Origin: Christensenella sp. UBA7707
GTDB taxonomy: Bacteria; Bacillota; Clostridia; Christensenellales; CAG-138
NCBI GenBank assembly: GCA_002482435.1
Contig: DLFZ01000078.1
Span: 169 to 23,320 of the forward strand
Length of the DNA stretch: 23,152 bases
Direction: 5' to 3'
The notes under the pieces are model-generated. The model had not been told where the DNA came from, did not search any database, and saw nothing but the letters and a program-made list of their open reading frames with translations. Of this stretch, positions 14,058 to 22,268 are shown one piece after another; position 1 is the first letter of the stretch, and each line of letters starts with the position of its first letter. Made by a program: the position numbers and the translations under genes.

Positions 14058-14127
14058 TGCGCCCGCATTTGGGACGGGCGTATGCGATATGCCGGGGTGC
14101 TCGCTGCAAAGAGCATTGCACCGAATG
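14058..14127. other. Structured non-coding stretch between divergent genes
   Basis: Two hairpins lie close together: CGCCCG (14060-14065) with CGGGCG (14075-14080), and the GGTGCTC...GAGCA...GCACC pair at about 14096-14123. On the minus strand the first is followed seven bases later by a T-run. No gene is present, and the region is upstream of the hydrolase promoter. It could be a small RNA end or chance structure. Confidence 0.3.
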
Positions 14128-14157
14128 GAACGAATACCGCGGCAGTTTTCCCGCCTG

Positions 14158-14186
14158 TTGCTTAATTGCGGTGTATGGGGTAAATT
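14158..14186 (+). promoter_or_regulatory. Candidate promoter of alpha/beta hydrolase gene
   Basis: TTGCTT (14158-14163) and TAAATT (14181-14186) are separated by 17 bp, giving a leader of about 40 nt to ATG 14234. Confidence 0.5.
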
Positions 14187-14233
14187 AAACGTAACAGAAG
14201 CCGCCGGCAGCGCGGCTGCGAAAGGATGCACGC

Positions 14234-15169
14234 ATGCAAAAAAGAACAAAGCGCGTGGAAGGCATGGAGCGCCGCAGCGTTGCAAGCGCCATCATCGAAG
14301 CCTACCTATGGACGACTTTTGAAAAAAGCGTATACGCCTCCAAACGCCTTTTCCACCGCTATGTAGATGCCATCCGCATCATCGGCGAGGTGCCCTACCG
14401 CATTCCCGAACTGAAATTTATCCACTACATCGACCTTACGAGCGAAAACGGCATGGATACCTATGTCATCAACGGCGGCAAGGAAAGCGGATTAAAGCTT
14501 CTTTACCTGCACGGCGGGGCGTACATCAACCAACCAATTTTTCCGCATTGGGAACTCTTGTTTCATATGGCCGGCAAACTCAGCGCCAAGGTTTTCCTGC
14601 CCATTTACCCCAAAGTTCCCTTCCATACCTGTGAGGAAGCGTATGACAAGCTGATCGCGCTTTACAAAACGCTGCTTTCGGATACCGACCCAAAAAACAT
14701 CGTCATCATGGGGGATTCAGCGGGCGGCGGGCTTTCCCTTGGCCTTGCCATGAAGCTCAACGAACTGTCGCTGCCGCAGCCCAGAGATATTATCATGCTT
14801 TCCCCATGGCTCGACGTGAGCATGACCAACCCCATCATCCCCGCCTACGACAAACTAGACCCGATGCTTGGCATCTATGGCCTCAAGGAGCTTGGGCAAA
14901 TGTGGGCGGGCGAGCTTGGCGTTTGCAACTCTATGGCAAGCCCCATTTACGGCGACGTGCGAGGCCTTGGGAGGCTGACGCTCTTTGTCGGCACGCACGA
15001 AATCCTTCTTCCCGACGCTCAAAGGTTTTTTGTGCGCGCGCAAGCGCACGATGTGCCGCTCAACTACTTTGAATGGCCAAAAATGAACCATGTCTTTCCA
15101 CTTTTTCCCATTCCTGAACGTAAGCAGGCCATTGAACTGATGCTTCGCATTCTGCGCGAACCGGTTTGA
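14234..15169 (+). CDS. HSL-family alpha/beta hydrolase (esterase)
   Basis: 311 residues with the hormone-sensitive lipase signature: HGGAY (93-97) forms the oxyanion hole and GDSAGG (160-165) holds the nucleophile Ser162. The likely triad partners are Glu256 in GTHEILLPD and His286 in MNHVFP. The acid is Glu rather than the commoner Asp, which the family tolerates. No signal peptide is seen, so it is a cytoplasmic carboxylesterase acting on short acyl esters. The substrate is unknown. ATG 14234 has AAAGGATG upstream. The gene stands alone, converging on the glycosidase operon and divergent from the diguanylate cyclase. Confidence 0.88.
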   Translation: MQKRTKRVEGMERRSVASAIIEAYLWTTFEKSVYASKRLFHRYVDAIRIIGEVPYRIPELKFIHYIDLTSENGMDTYVINGGKESGLKLLYLHGGAYINQPIFPHWELLFHMAGKLSAKVFLPIYPKVPFHTCEEAYDKLIALYKTLLSDTDPKNIVIMGDSAGGGLSLGLAMKLNELSLPQPRDIIMLSPWLDVSMTNPIIPAYDKLDPMLGIYGLKELGQMWAGELGVCNSMASPIYGDVRGLGRLTLFVGTHEILLPDAQRFFVRAQAHDVPLNYFEWPKMNHVFPLFPIPERKQAIELMLRILREPV

Positions 15170-15203
15170 TCGATGCGCGAAACGCGGCGGAAAACAAGAG
15201 TTT

Positions 15204-15270
15204 AAAACGGTACCGTTTCTCTTTTTGACAAGCAACGGGCGCGGAGTTTTCCGCGCCCATCTATGTTTTT
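15204..15270 (+). terminator. Terminator region between hydrolase and GH1 gene
   Basis: Two structures follow the hydrolase stop. The 14-bp palindrome AAACGGTACCGTTT (15205-15218) is followed by CTCTTTTT. A 9-bp stem GGGCGCGGA/TCCGCGCCC (15237-15245 with 15250-15258) with loop GTTT is followed by a T-run at 15266-15270. Together they probably end plus-strand transcription; the G+C stem may also end the converging GH1 transcript. Confidence 0.65.
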
Positions 15271-15281
15271 CTGAAGGCGGC

Positions 15282-16625
15282 TTACAAATTGCCGCCGTTT
15301 GTTTTGATGACCTGAGCATACCAAAGCGCGGAGTCTTTTAGGGTGCGCTTTTGTGTGGCATAATCCACATACACCAAGCCGAAGCGCTCGTTGTAGCCTT
15401 GGGACCACTCGAAGTTATCGAGGAAGCTCCAATGGAGATAGCCAAGGAGCGGCGCGCCTTCGTCGATGCTTTTTTTCAGTTCCAGCAAATAGCAGTTTAA
15501 AAAATCAATACGGTCGGGATCGTGTACCTTACCGTCCAAAAACACGCGGTCGTTGCAGGACTGGCCGTTTTCCGTGATGTACATGGGCAGCCCGTAGCGG
15601 CGGTGCAGGTGAAGCGGGCCGTAGTGCATTACCTCCGGGGTAAAGCCCCATTTTATGGCGGTAAGCGGGAAGCCATCCGGGCGCTTGGCGATTGCACCGT
15701 TTTCATCCGTGCCGTCTCCCTGATATACGTTGATGCCGATAAAGTCCGGCTTTTCCACAAGGACCCAGTCGCTCTGCGGCACAGCGGCGATCGCTTCCTT
15801 TAAAAAATCGGGAGCGCTGTCTTCATAGCGGTGGAACATTAAGCTATCGAGAAACGAGTTAAACGTAAATGCCCAGTCCCCTTGAGAAAGATCAAACGTT
15901 GTGCGGTAGGACGCCTCGCGCGCCTTCGGAGAATCCGTAAGCGGGTAGCAAAGCCTGCCGCAGGGTACGACACCAATCTGAAGGGGGATTGAGCTATTTT
16001 TGCGCAATGCCGTTGAAGCGATGCCATGCGCAAGCACAAGATTTTGCATAATGTGTGCCTGTTCACGCTCAGAAAGCTTCCAGCCCGGGGCGTGTATGCC
16101 GTTGCCATAGCCAAGGCGAACCACACACTCGGGCTCGTTCAGTGTCATATAGGTTTTTACCCGCCCATCAAAGCGCTTTGCAAGAATGGCTGCATACTTA
16201 CCGAAGGCAACGGCAGTGTCGCGGTTAAGCCAGCCGCCCTTGCGCTGAAGGGCGCTTGGCAAATCCCAATGATAAAGCGTGACCCACGGCTCTATACCGC
16301 GCTTGATGAGCGCATCGATCAGCCTGTCGTAATAGGCAAGCCCCGCCTCGTTCACTTTGCCTGTGCCTTCGGGCAGGACGCGCGGCCAGCTTACTGAGAA
16401 GCGGTAAACCTTAATGTTCGTTTGCCACATAAGCTCGGCGTCTTCCTCATAAAGGCGGTAAGTGTCGCAAGCGACGTCGCCTGTATCGTCGCCGACAATG
16501 TTCCCCTTTTCATGGCAAAAATCGTCCCAAATGCTCGGGCCTTTGCCATCCTCATCCCATGCGCCCTCACACTGGTAGGATGCACAAGCCGCGCCCCATA
16601 AAAACCCTTTTGGAAACTCGCTCAT
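15282..16625 (-). CDS. GH1 beta-glucosidase
   Basis: 447 residues, normal for glycoside hydrolase family 1. It has the N-terminal FPKGFLWGAACASYQCEGAW block, the acid/base motif TLNEP (Glu164) and the nucleophile motif YITENG (Glu352). DNFEWSQGY near the C-terminus forms the aglycone/sugar site. There is no phosphate-binding signature obvious enough to call it a 6-phospho-glucosidase, and the neighbouring ABC transporter (not a PTS) supports non-phosphorylated substrates. It should hydrolyse cytoplasmic beta-glucosides. The start ATG 16625 overlaps the GH94 stop by 4 bp (ATGA), so translation is coupled. It is the last gene of the operon. Confidence 0.95.
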   Translation of the reverse strand: MSEFPKGFLWGAACASYQCEGAWDEDGKGPSIWDDFCHEKGNIVGDDTGDVACDTYRLYEEDAELMWQTNIKVYRFSVSWPRVLPEGTGKVNEAGLAYYDRLIDALIKRGIEPWVTLYHWDLPSALQRKGGWLNRDTAVAFGKYAAILAKRFDGRVKTYMTLNEPECVVRLGYGNGIHAPGWKLSEREQAHIMQNLVLAHGIASTALRKNSSIPLQIGVVPCGRLCYPLTDSPKAREASYRTTFDLSQGDWAFTFNSFLDSLMFHRYEDSAPDFLKEAIAAVPQSDWVLVEKPDFIGINVYQGDGTDENGAIAKRPDGFPLTAIKWGFTPEVMHYGPLHLHRRYGLPMYITENGQSCNDRVFLDGKVHDPDRIDFLNCYLLELKKSIDEGAPLLGYLHWSFLDNFEWSQGYNERFGLVYVDYATQKRTLKDSALWYAQVIKTNGGNL

Positions 16626-19042
16626 ATCGTTACCTCTGCCTCTATTTGTTTTTGATTGGGATCGTAAGGGATCACATCGCCCTTAAGCATGGCTCCATTC
16701 ACCTTTAGGGAATACGCACCGGTTTTTTGAATGCGAATGCATATATGTGCACCGCGATACACGCGCTCCACGACGACGTTTGAAAGTGCGTCGGGCAGGC
16801 AGGGGCGTACCGCAAGCCCTTCAAGCGTAGGCTGAATGCCCAGAATGTACTGGCTCACGTTGACAAACGTCCATGCGGCGGTGCCGGTAAGCCAGCTGTT
16901 TTTCGCTTCGCCCTCGTTGAAGGAGCTTCGCGCGGCAACCGTTTGTGCGTAAACGTAAGGCTCCGTGCGGCGTATTTCGCTCTTTTCCTCTAAATATGCC
17001 GGGCAGGTACGCCGGTAAATGTCAAAGGCGTTCTCACCGTTTTTGAGCGTCGTTTCCGCAATGCTTACCCAAGGGTTGTTGTGGCAGAAGACCGAGCCGT
17101 TTTCCTTGTAGCCGGGCGGGTAGCTGGAAACCTCACCGAGCTCCTTGTGATAAACCGTGTAGCAGGGCGTTAAAAGCTCCACACCATAGGTGCCGCAAAG
17201 CCTTTCGCGCACGGAATCAAGCGCCATGCGCGCCTTGCCGTCGTTTACGCCGATACCAGCCATTACGCAAAAGCCCTGCGGTTCAATGAAAATTTGCCCT
17301 TCCTCGCAGGCATGGCTGCCTACCTTGTTTGAAAACGCGTCGTACGCACGGAGGAACCAAGCGCCATCCCAGCCGTGCAAAAGCACCGCCTGTTCCATGG
17401 CGCGCACCTCTTCAAGCACCTCTTCGGCTTCACAATCGCGCCCGAGCTTTCCCAAAAGCTCGGCATATTCCCTTGCGTATTTCACGAACATTCCCGCGAT
17501 AAATACGCTTTCGGCCACGCCGCTTTCGAAGTTGGCCGTCGTTTGAAAGCTCTCGCCCGGCTCCTCCGAGAAACAGTTGAGGTTGAGGCAATCATTCCAA
17601 TCCGCCCTGCCGATGAGCGGCAGGCCGTGCGGCCCCTTGTTTTGTATGGTAAAATACACGCTTCGCTTTAAATGCTCCAAAAGGGGCTGCTCGCTGCCCA
17701 CCACATTATCAAAGGGCACAGGCTCATCGAGAATGGCCATATCTCCGGTTTCTGCAATGTAAGCGTAGGTGCAGGCCACAAGCCACAGCGGGTCGTCGTT
17801 GAAGCCTGAGCCCACATCGTTGTTGCCGCGCTTGTTGAGCGGCTGATATTGGTGATAGGTGCTGCCATCCTGCCGCTGGATGCTGGCGATGTCGATGATG
17901 CGCTCCCGCGCACGCTCCGGCACCAGATGCACAAACCCCAAAAGATCCTGGCAGCTGTCGCGGAAGCCCATGCCACGCCCCATGCCGCTTTCGTAGTAGC
18001 TGGCGCTGCGGCTCATGTTGAAGGTTACCATACACTGGTACTGATTCCACACGTTCACCATGCGGTCGAGCCGCTCATCGCCGCTTTGTACGCAAAAGCG
18101 CGTAAGAAGGCCGTCCCAGTAGGCCGCAAGCTCTGAAAGCGCTTGATCCACGGCTTCCGCTGTGGAGAATTTTCCGAGCACGCGCCTTGCCTCGTCCTTT
18201 CTTATGACATTCGGCGCGATGAATTTTTGATCGCGCGGGTTTTGGCCATAGCCGAGCACGAAAACAAACGTTTTTTCCTCGTTTGGCATAAGCTTTGCGT
18301 CAAGCCGAAGCGCCGCGATAGGTGACCAACCGTGTGCTACGGAAGAAAAGCTTGTTTCGTTGACGACTGCCGCTGGCGCGTGAAATCCTGCAAATTTGCC
18401 CAAAAAGGTATCCCGGTCGGTATCAAAGCCCGAAATTGGTGCGTTTACGCCGTAATAAGCGTAATGGTCGCGGCGCTCGCGATACTCGGTTTTGTGGTAC
18501 ACCGTGCTTCCCTCAATTTCGACCTCGCCGATGTTGAGGTTGCGCTGGAAGTTTGATGCATCGTCCACCGCATTCCAAAGGCACCATTCCACCGCACCGT
18601 AAAGCTTGAAGCTTTTTTCCTGTGACGATGTGTTTTTAAGCGTTATGGACTGCACCTCGCAGCGTTCGCCTACGGGAACAAAAACCGTAAGTTTTGCTTC
18701 AAGCCCATCCTTTTCGCCTTCGAGCACCGTATAGCCCATGCCATGCCTGCACGAATAAGCGTCAAGCGGCGTGTCGCAAGGATGAAATGCGGGACTCCAA
18801 GCGGGTTTTCCATCTTCCTTCACATAAAAAAACCTGCCGCCGATGTCCGCCGGTACACCGTTGTAACGGTACCTTAAAAGACGCAAAAGCTTTGCGTCCC
18901 GGTAAAAACAATAACCGCCGCCCGTGTTTGATATGAGCCCAAAAAAAGATTCGCTGCCTAGATAGTTGATCCACGGAAGCGGTGTTACAGGCGTATGGAT
19001 TACATATTCTCGCTTTTCATCGTCAAAATGTCCAAACTTCAT
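16622..19042 (-). CDS. GH94 cellobiose-phosphorylase-like enzyme
   Basis: 806 residues from ATG 19042; the in-frame extension to 19069 has no matching family N-terminus. The start MKFGHFDDEKREYVI and PWINYLG agree with cellobiose phosphorylases. The catalytic barrel carries GMGFRDSCQDLLG (about 357-369) and ADWNDCLN (about 480-487), which holds the family's general-acid Asp. The length matches cellobiose phosphorylase (about 810). It converts cellobiose and phosphate to glucose-1-phosphate and glucose, saving ATP; laminaribiose or another beta-disaccharide is possible. There is no signal peptide. It lies after GH3 and is coupled to GH1. Confidence 0.9.
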   Translation of the reverse strand: MKFGHFDDEKREYVIHTPVTPLPWINYLGSESFFGLISNTGGGYCFYRDAKLLRLLRYRYNGVPADIGGRFFYVKEDGKPAWSPAFHPCDTPLDAYSCRHGMGYTVLEGEKDGLEAKLTVFVPVGERCEVQSITLKNTSSQEKSFKLYGAVEWCLWNAVDDASNFQRNLNIGEVEIEGSTVYHKTEYRERRDHYAYYGVNAPISGFDTDRDTFLGKFAGFHAPAAVVNETSFSSVAHGWSPIAALRLDAKLMPNEEKTFVFVLGYGQNPRDQKFIAPNVIRKDEARRVLGKFSTAEAVDQALSELAAYWDGLLTRFCVQSGDERLDRMVNVWNQYQCMVTFNMSRSASYYESGMGRGMGFRDSCQDLLGFVHLVPERARERIIDIASIQRQDGSTYHQYQPLNKRGNNDVGSGFNDDPLWLVACTYAYIAETGDMAILDEPVPFDNVVGSEQPLLEHLKRSVYFTIQNKGPHGLPLIGRADWNDCLNLNCFSEEPGESFQTTANFESGVAESVFIAGMFVKYAREYAELLGKLGRDCEAEEVLEEVRAMEQAVLLHGWDGAWFLRAYDAFSNKVGSHACEEGQIFIEPQGFCVMAGIGVNDGKARMALDSVRERLCGTYGVELLTPCYTVYHKELGEVSSYPPGYKENGSVFCHNNPWVSIAETTLKNGENAFDIYRRTCPAYLEEKSEIRRTEPYVYAQTVAARSSFNEGEAKNSWLTGTAAWTFVNVSQYILGIQPTLEGLAVRPCLPDALSNVVVERVYRGAHICIRIQKTGAYSLKVNGAMLKGDVIPYDPNQKQIEAEVTI

Positions 19043-19063
19043 TGCACTTTCCCCGTCTGCACA

Positions 19064-19108
19064 AAGCAAAATAAGAAAGGCCGCGTAAGGAGGTTCGCGG
19101 CCTTTCTT
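19064..19108 (-). terminator. Intra-operon hairpin/terminator between GH3 and GH94
   Basis: AAGAAAGGCCGCG (19073-19085) pairs perfectly with CGCGGCCTTTCTT (19096-19108), 13 bp with a 10-nt loop. On the minus strand it is followed by a T-rich run (TTATTTTGCTTTG). It starts 9 bp after the GH3 stop and ends about 30 bp before the GH94 start, so it should partly end transcription or protect the GH3 message. The minus-strand loop reads AACCTCCTTA, which contains the 16S anti-Shine-Dalgarno string. Confidence 0.75.
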
Positions 19109-19116
19109 TCACGCCG

Positions 19117-21387
19117 CTATGCTCTATTGAGTTGTTCGAGCAAAGCGTTCAGTTGATCCTCACTGATCCTGCCGCCGCCAAAGCTTAAACCGCAACGAAG
19201 CGGCATGTAACGAAGCATCGCTTCCATCATTTCGGGCGAAATCGCCTCAAGCGCGGTGGAGGATTCGCCCTCTTGCGGCCCAAGAATGCCTAAAATGGCA
19301 TCAAACATGGGTTTTATCGCCGCCTTTGCACGTGGATTACCAAAAATATCGAGAAAAATGCTATCCATGGTGTAGGTTACGGGAAGCTGCACGTCAGAGC
19401 TCATATCTACGGTTTCGACACACCTGATGTCGCGCGAGGAAGTGCCGATCAGCACATCAAACGCGCCGCTTTCTACATGCCAATCGTGGATTTGGGTGTT
19501 CCAGTACGCGAACGCACGCGAATCAAGCGTGAACGTGGCGGTTTTGGTTTCACCCGGTGACAGTGCAAGCTTCTGAAAACCCTTAAGCTCCTTTTCAGGG
19601 CGAAATACGGTACTTTCCTTGTCGGCAACGTAAAGCTGAACCGCTTCCTTGCCAAACACCTTTCCGGTGTTTGTAACGTCCACGGAAACAATAAGGGTTT
19701 CATGCTCCGTCATTTCCTTTTTGCTGAAGCGCAAATTGGAGTATGCAAATGATGTATAAGACAAGCCATGGCCAAACGGGAACAAGACCTGCATTTTCTT
19801 TTTGTCGTAGTAACGATAGCCGACAAACACGCCTTCACGATATTCGGCAATGTCCTTTTCCCCGCCGAAAAACAGGTGCGAAGGGTTATCCTCAAGCCGC
19901 AAAGGAAAGGTTTCCGGCAGCTTGCCGGATGGGTTTGCCTCGCCGAACAAAGCCCTTACAATCGCCTTACCCACAGCCTGCCCGCCGAGGTATGCCTCAA
20001 GGATGCCCTTTACGCCGTCCACCCACGGCATTTCCACGGGAGAGCCGTTGTGAAGTACCACCACCGTATTCGGGTTTGCCGCCGCAACGCGGCGGATGAG
20101 CTCGTTTTGGCATTCCGGCAGGCGCATGTGCACCCTGTCGTAGCCTTCGGACTCGTACGAATCCGGCAGGCCTGCAAACACCACTGCAACATGCGACTTT
20201 TTTGCAAGTTCTTCCGCTTCTTTGAGAAGCGTTTCTGAAGTTGTATCGGTTTCGATGTCGAAACCCTTTGCGTAGCGGACGTTGGGGTAACCCTCAGCCG
20301 CCTCAAGCGCGCTCGTGGTTTTGAAACAGCGGATGTGTGAACTGCCGCCGCCTTGAAAACGCGGGCATTTTGCAAACTCGCCGATGAAGGCGATTTCGTC
20401 GCTCTTGGTAAGAGGAAGGATACCGCCTTCGTTCTTCAAAAGCACCATGCACTCCTCGGCGATCTTCGCGCTCAATTCATGCTGCTGCTCTTTGTCCCAA
20501 ACGGTATCCGGCTTGGCATTTTCCACATATTTGTAAACGATGTTAAGGATATTTTCCGCAGCAAGGTCAACATATTTCTCGTCAAGCCTGCCTTCGCTTA
20601 CGGCCTTTACGATTTTTGCGTCGTTAACGCCGCGGGATGCCGGCATTTCAAGGTCGAGCCCGGCTTCAACGCCCTTTACGCGGTCGGAAACCGCGCCCCA
20701 GTCGCTTACCACAAAACCGTCAAAGCCCCACTCGCCGCGAAGAATGTCGGTCAAGTACCGTTTGTTTTCGGATGCGTAGGTACCATTGATGCGGTTGTAG
20801 GAGCACATGATGGTCCACGGTTTTGCCTCCTTTACGGCAGTTTCAAATGCCGCAAGGTAGATTTCACGCATGGTGCGCTCGTCGATTTCGGAGCTTGAGG
20901 ACATGCGCCTGTGTTCCTGGCTGTTGGCGGCATAGTGTTTTACGCTCACGCCAACGTTATGCGCCTGCACGCCTTTTATGTAGGCCGCGGCAGCCTGCCC
21001 CGCAAGATATGGGTCTTCGCTCAAATACTCAAAATTGCGCCCGCAAAGCGGAGAACGCTTGATGTTGATGGCGGGGCCGAGCACGAGCGCCAATTTTTCC
21101 GCCTGACAGGAGGCACCAAGCGCGTCGCCCAGCGTATGAAAAAGCTCCGTATCGAAGGACGCCGCCATGGCGCTGCCGGCCGGAAAGCAGACCGCCTCGA
21201 TGCTTTCGTTCACCGCAAGGTGATCGGCACGTTCATCCTGTTTGCGAAGGCCATGCGGTCCGTCGCTCATCATTATGGAAGGTACGTTGAGGCGCTCGAT
21301 GGGTTTCGTGTGCCAAAAATCAAGGCCGGAGCAAAGTGAGGCTTTTTCCTCGAGCGTCATTTGCGCAACCAGTTTTTTAACATCCAT
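19117..21387 (-). CDS. GH3 beta-glucosidase
   Basis: 756 residues from ATG 21387, chosen because AGAGGA lies 8 nt upstream and the protein begins MDVKKLVAQMTLEEKASLCS; the longer open frame to 21453 overlaps OppF. The family 3 barrel has MMSDGPHGLR, KHYAANSQEHRR and the nucleophile motif GFVVSDWGAV (Asp229). The second domain carries ESEGYDR with the likely acid/base region. A C-terminal fibronectin-III-like domain follows (about 540-640: LFPFGHGLSYTSF, then VDVTNTG). The last 100 residues, ending EDQLNALLEQL, are an extension. There is no signal peptide, so the enzyme is cytoplasmic. It should release glucose from beta-linked oligosaccharides or aryl-glucosides and lies 44 bp after OppF. Confidence 0.94.
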   Translation of the reverse strand: MDVKKLVAQMTLEEKASLCSGLDFWHTKPIERLNVPSIMMSDGPHGLRKQDERADHLAVNESIEAVCFPAGSAMAASFDTELFHTLGDALGASCQAEKLALVLGPAINIKRSPLCGRNFEYLSEDPYLAGQAAAAYIKGVQAHNVGVSVKHYAANSQEHRRMSSSSEIDERTMREIYLAAFETAVKEAKPWTIMCSYNRINGTYASENKRYLTDILRGEWGFDGFVVSDWGAVSDRVKGVEAGLDLEMPASRGVNDAKIVKAVSEGRLDEKYVDLAAENILNIVYKYVENAKPDTVWDKEQQHELSAKIAEECMVLLKNEGGILPLTKSDEIAFIGEFAKCPRFQGGGSSHIRCFKTTSALEAAEGYPNVRYAKGFDIETDTTSETLLKEAEELAKKSHVAVVFAGLPDSYESEGYDRVHMRLPECQNELIRRVAAANPNTVVVLHNGSPVEMPWVDGVKGILEAYLGGQAVGKAIVRALFGEANPSGKLPETFPLRLEDNPSHLFFGGEKDIAEYREGVFVGYRYYDKKKMQVLFPFGHGLSYTSFAYSNLRFSKKEMTEHETLIVSVDVTNTGKVFGKEAVQLYVADKESTVFRPEKELKGFQKLALSPGETKTATFTLDSRAFAYWNTQIHDWHVESGAFDVLIGTSSRDIRCVETVDMSSDVQLPVTYTMDSIFLDIFGNPRAKAAIKPMFDAILGILGPQEGESSTALEAISPEMMEAMLRYMPLRCGLSFGGGRISEDQLNALLEQLNRA

Positions 21388-21431
21388 TGCAAAATCCTCT
21401 TTCGTTTTACTTTGCCGGTTTGCGCGGCGCG

Positions 21432-22268
21432 TCAGACGGTGCTCAAATCCCACGGTTCATAAATTTTGGGAACGTCGCTGATGAGGCGCTTTGTATATTC
21501 CGCCTTGGGGTTAAGAATAACCTCGTCCGCGGTGCCGCTCTCCACAAACTTACCGTGCTCCATAATGTACACGGAATCGGAAATGTAATAGGCAAGCCCG
21601 ATGTCGTGCGTGATGAAGATGATCGTCATGCCGATTTCGTCGCGAAGCTGCAAAAGCATATCGAGAATGGTTGCACGCGAACAAGCATCGATCATGGAAG
21701 TGGGTTCGTCCGCCAGAAGAATTTTGGGCCTGAGAAGGAATACGCGGGCGATCATCAGCCGCTGCATCTGCCCGCCGGAAAGTTCGAATGGATATTTGTT
21801 GGTAAGCTCGGCAAATTCAAGGTTTACAAAACGGCACGCCTCGGTCATCATCTCGATCTTTTTTTCGCGAGGGAGTTTTCGTCCGCCACGCATGTTGATG
21901 CAGTCCAACAACACTGTATCGATTTTATTGAACATGTTAAACGAAGAAAATGGATCCTGAAAAATCGCCTGAATGCTTTTCCAGTATTCCCTTCGTTTTG
22001 CCTGCGTGCTGATGTCACGCTTCTTTCCCTGGAAGTAAATTTCTCCCTCGGTAACGCCCGTAAGGCCAAGCAGCATTTTAGCGAGCGTCGTTTTGCCGCT
22101 GCCGGATTCCCCCACGATAGAAACCAGTTCGCCCTCGCGGAAGGTAAAATCCACATGATCCACCGCAGTGTTGCGCTTTTCACCCACACCGTATACTTTT
22201 GTAACCATGTGGCCGCTCAAACAGAGCGGGCAGTCTTTCAGTTCGGCGCATCTGATGGCATTACTCAT
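21432..22268 (-). CDS. OppF/DppF-type ABC transporter ATP-binding protein with N-terminal cysteines
   Basis: 278 residues. Walker A GESGSGKT (53-60), signature LSGGQ (163-167), Walker [10 protein letters not shown] (183-191) and a SMIDA D-loop mark the second ATPase of a peptide/nickel-type (PepT family) ABC importer. Compared with usual OppF (about 310-330) it is short and lacks the C-terminal oligo-HPY domain. It instead has an N-terminal C7-x5-C13-x2-C16-x3-H20 cluster before the fold begins. ATG 22268 is well supported by AAGGAGG about 9 nt upstream and overlaps the OppD stop by 8 bp. Adjacent beta-glucosidases suggest cello-oligosaccharide import, as for the Cbt-type transporters of Thermotoga; this is inferred. 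Confidence 0.92.
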   Translation of the reverse strand: MSNAIRCAELKDCPLCLSGHMVTKVYGVGEKRNTAVDHVDFTFREGELVSIVGESGSGKTTLAKMLLGLTGVTEGEIYFQGKKRDISTQAKRREYWKSIQAIFQDPFSSFNMFNKIDTVLLDCINMRGGRKLPREKKIEMMTEACRFVNLEFAELTNKYPFELSGGQMQRLMIARVFLLRPKILLADEPTSMIDACSRATILDMLLQLRDEIGMTIIFITHDIGLAYYISDSVYIMEHGKFVESGTADEVILNPKAEYTKRLISDVPKIYEPWDLSTV

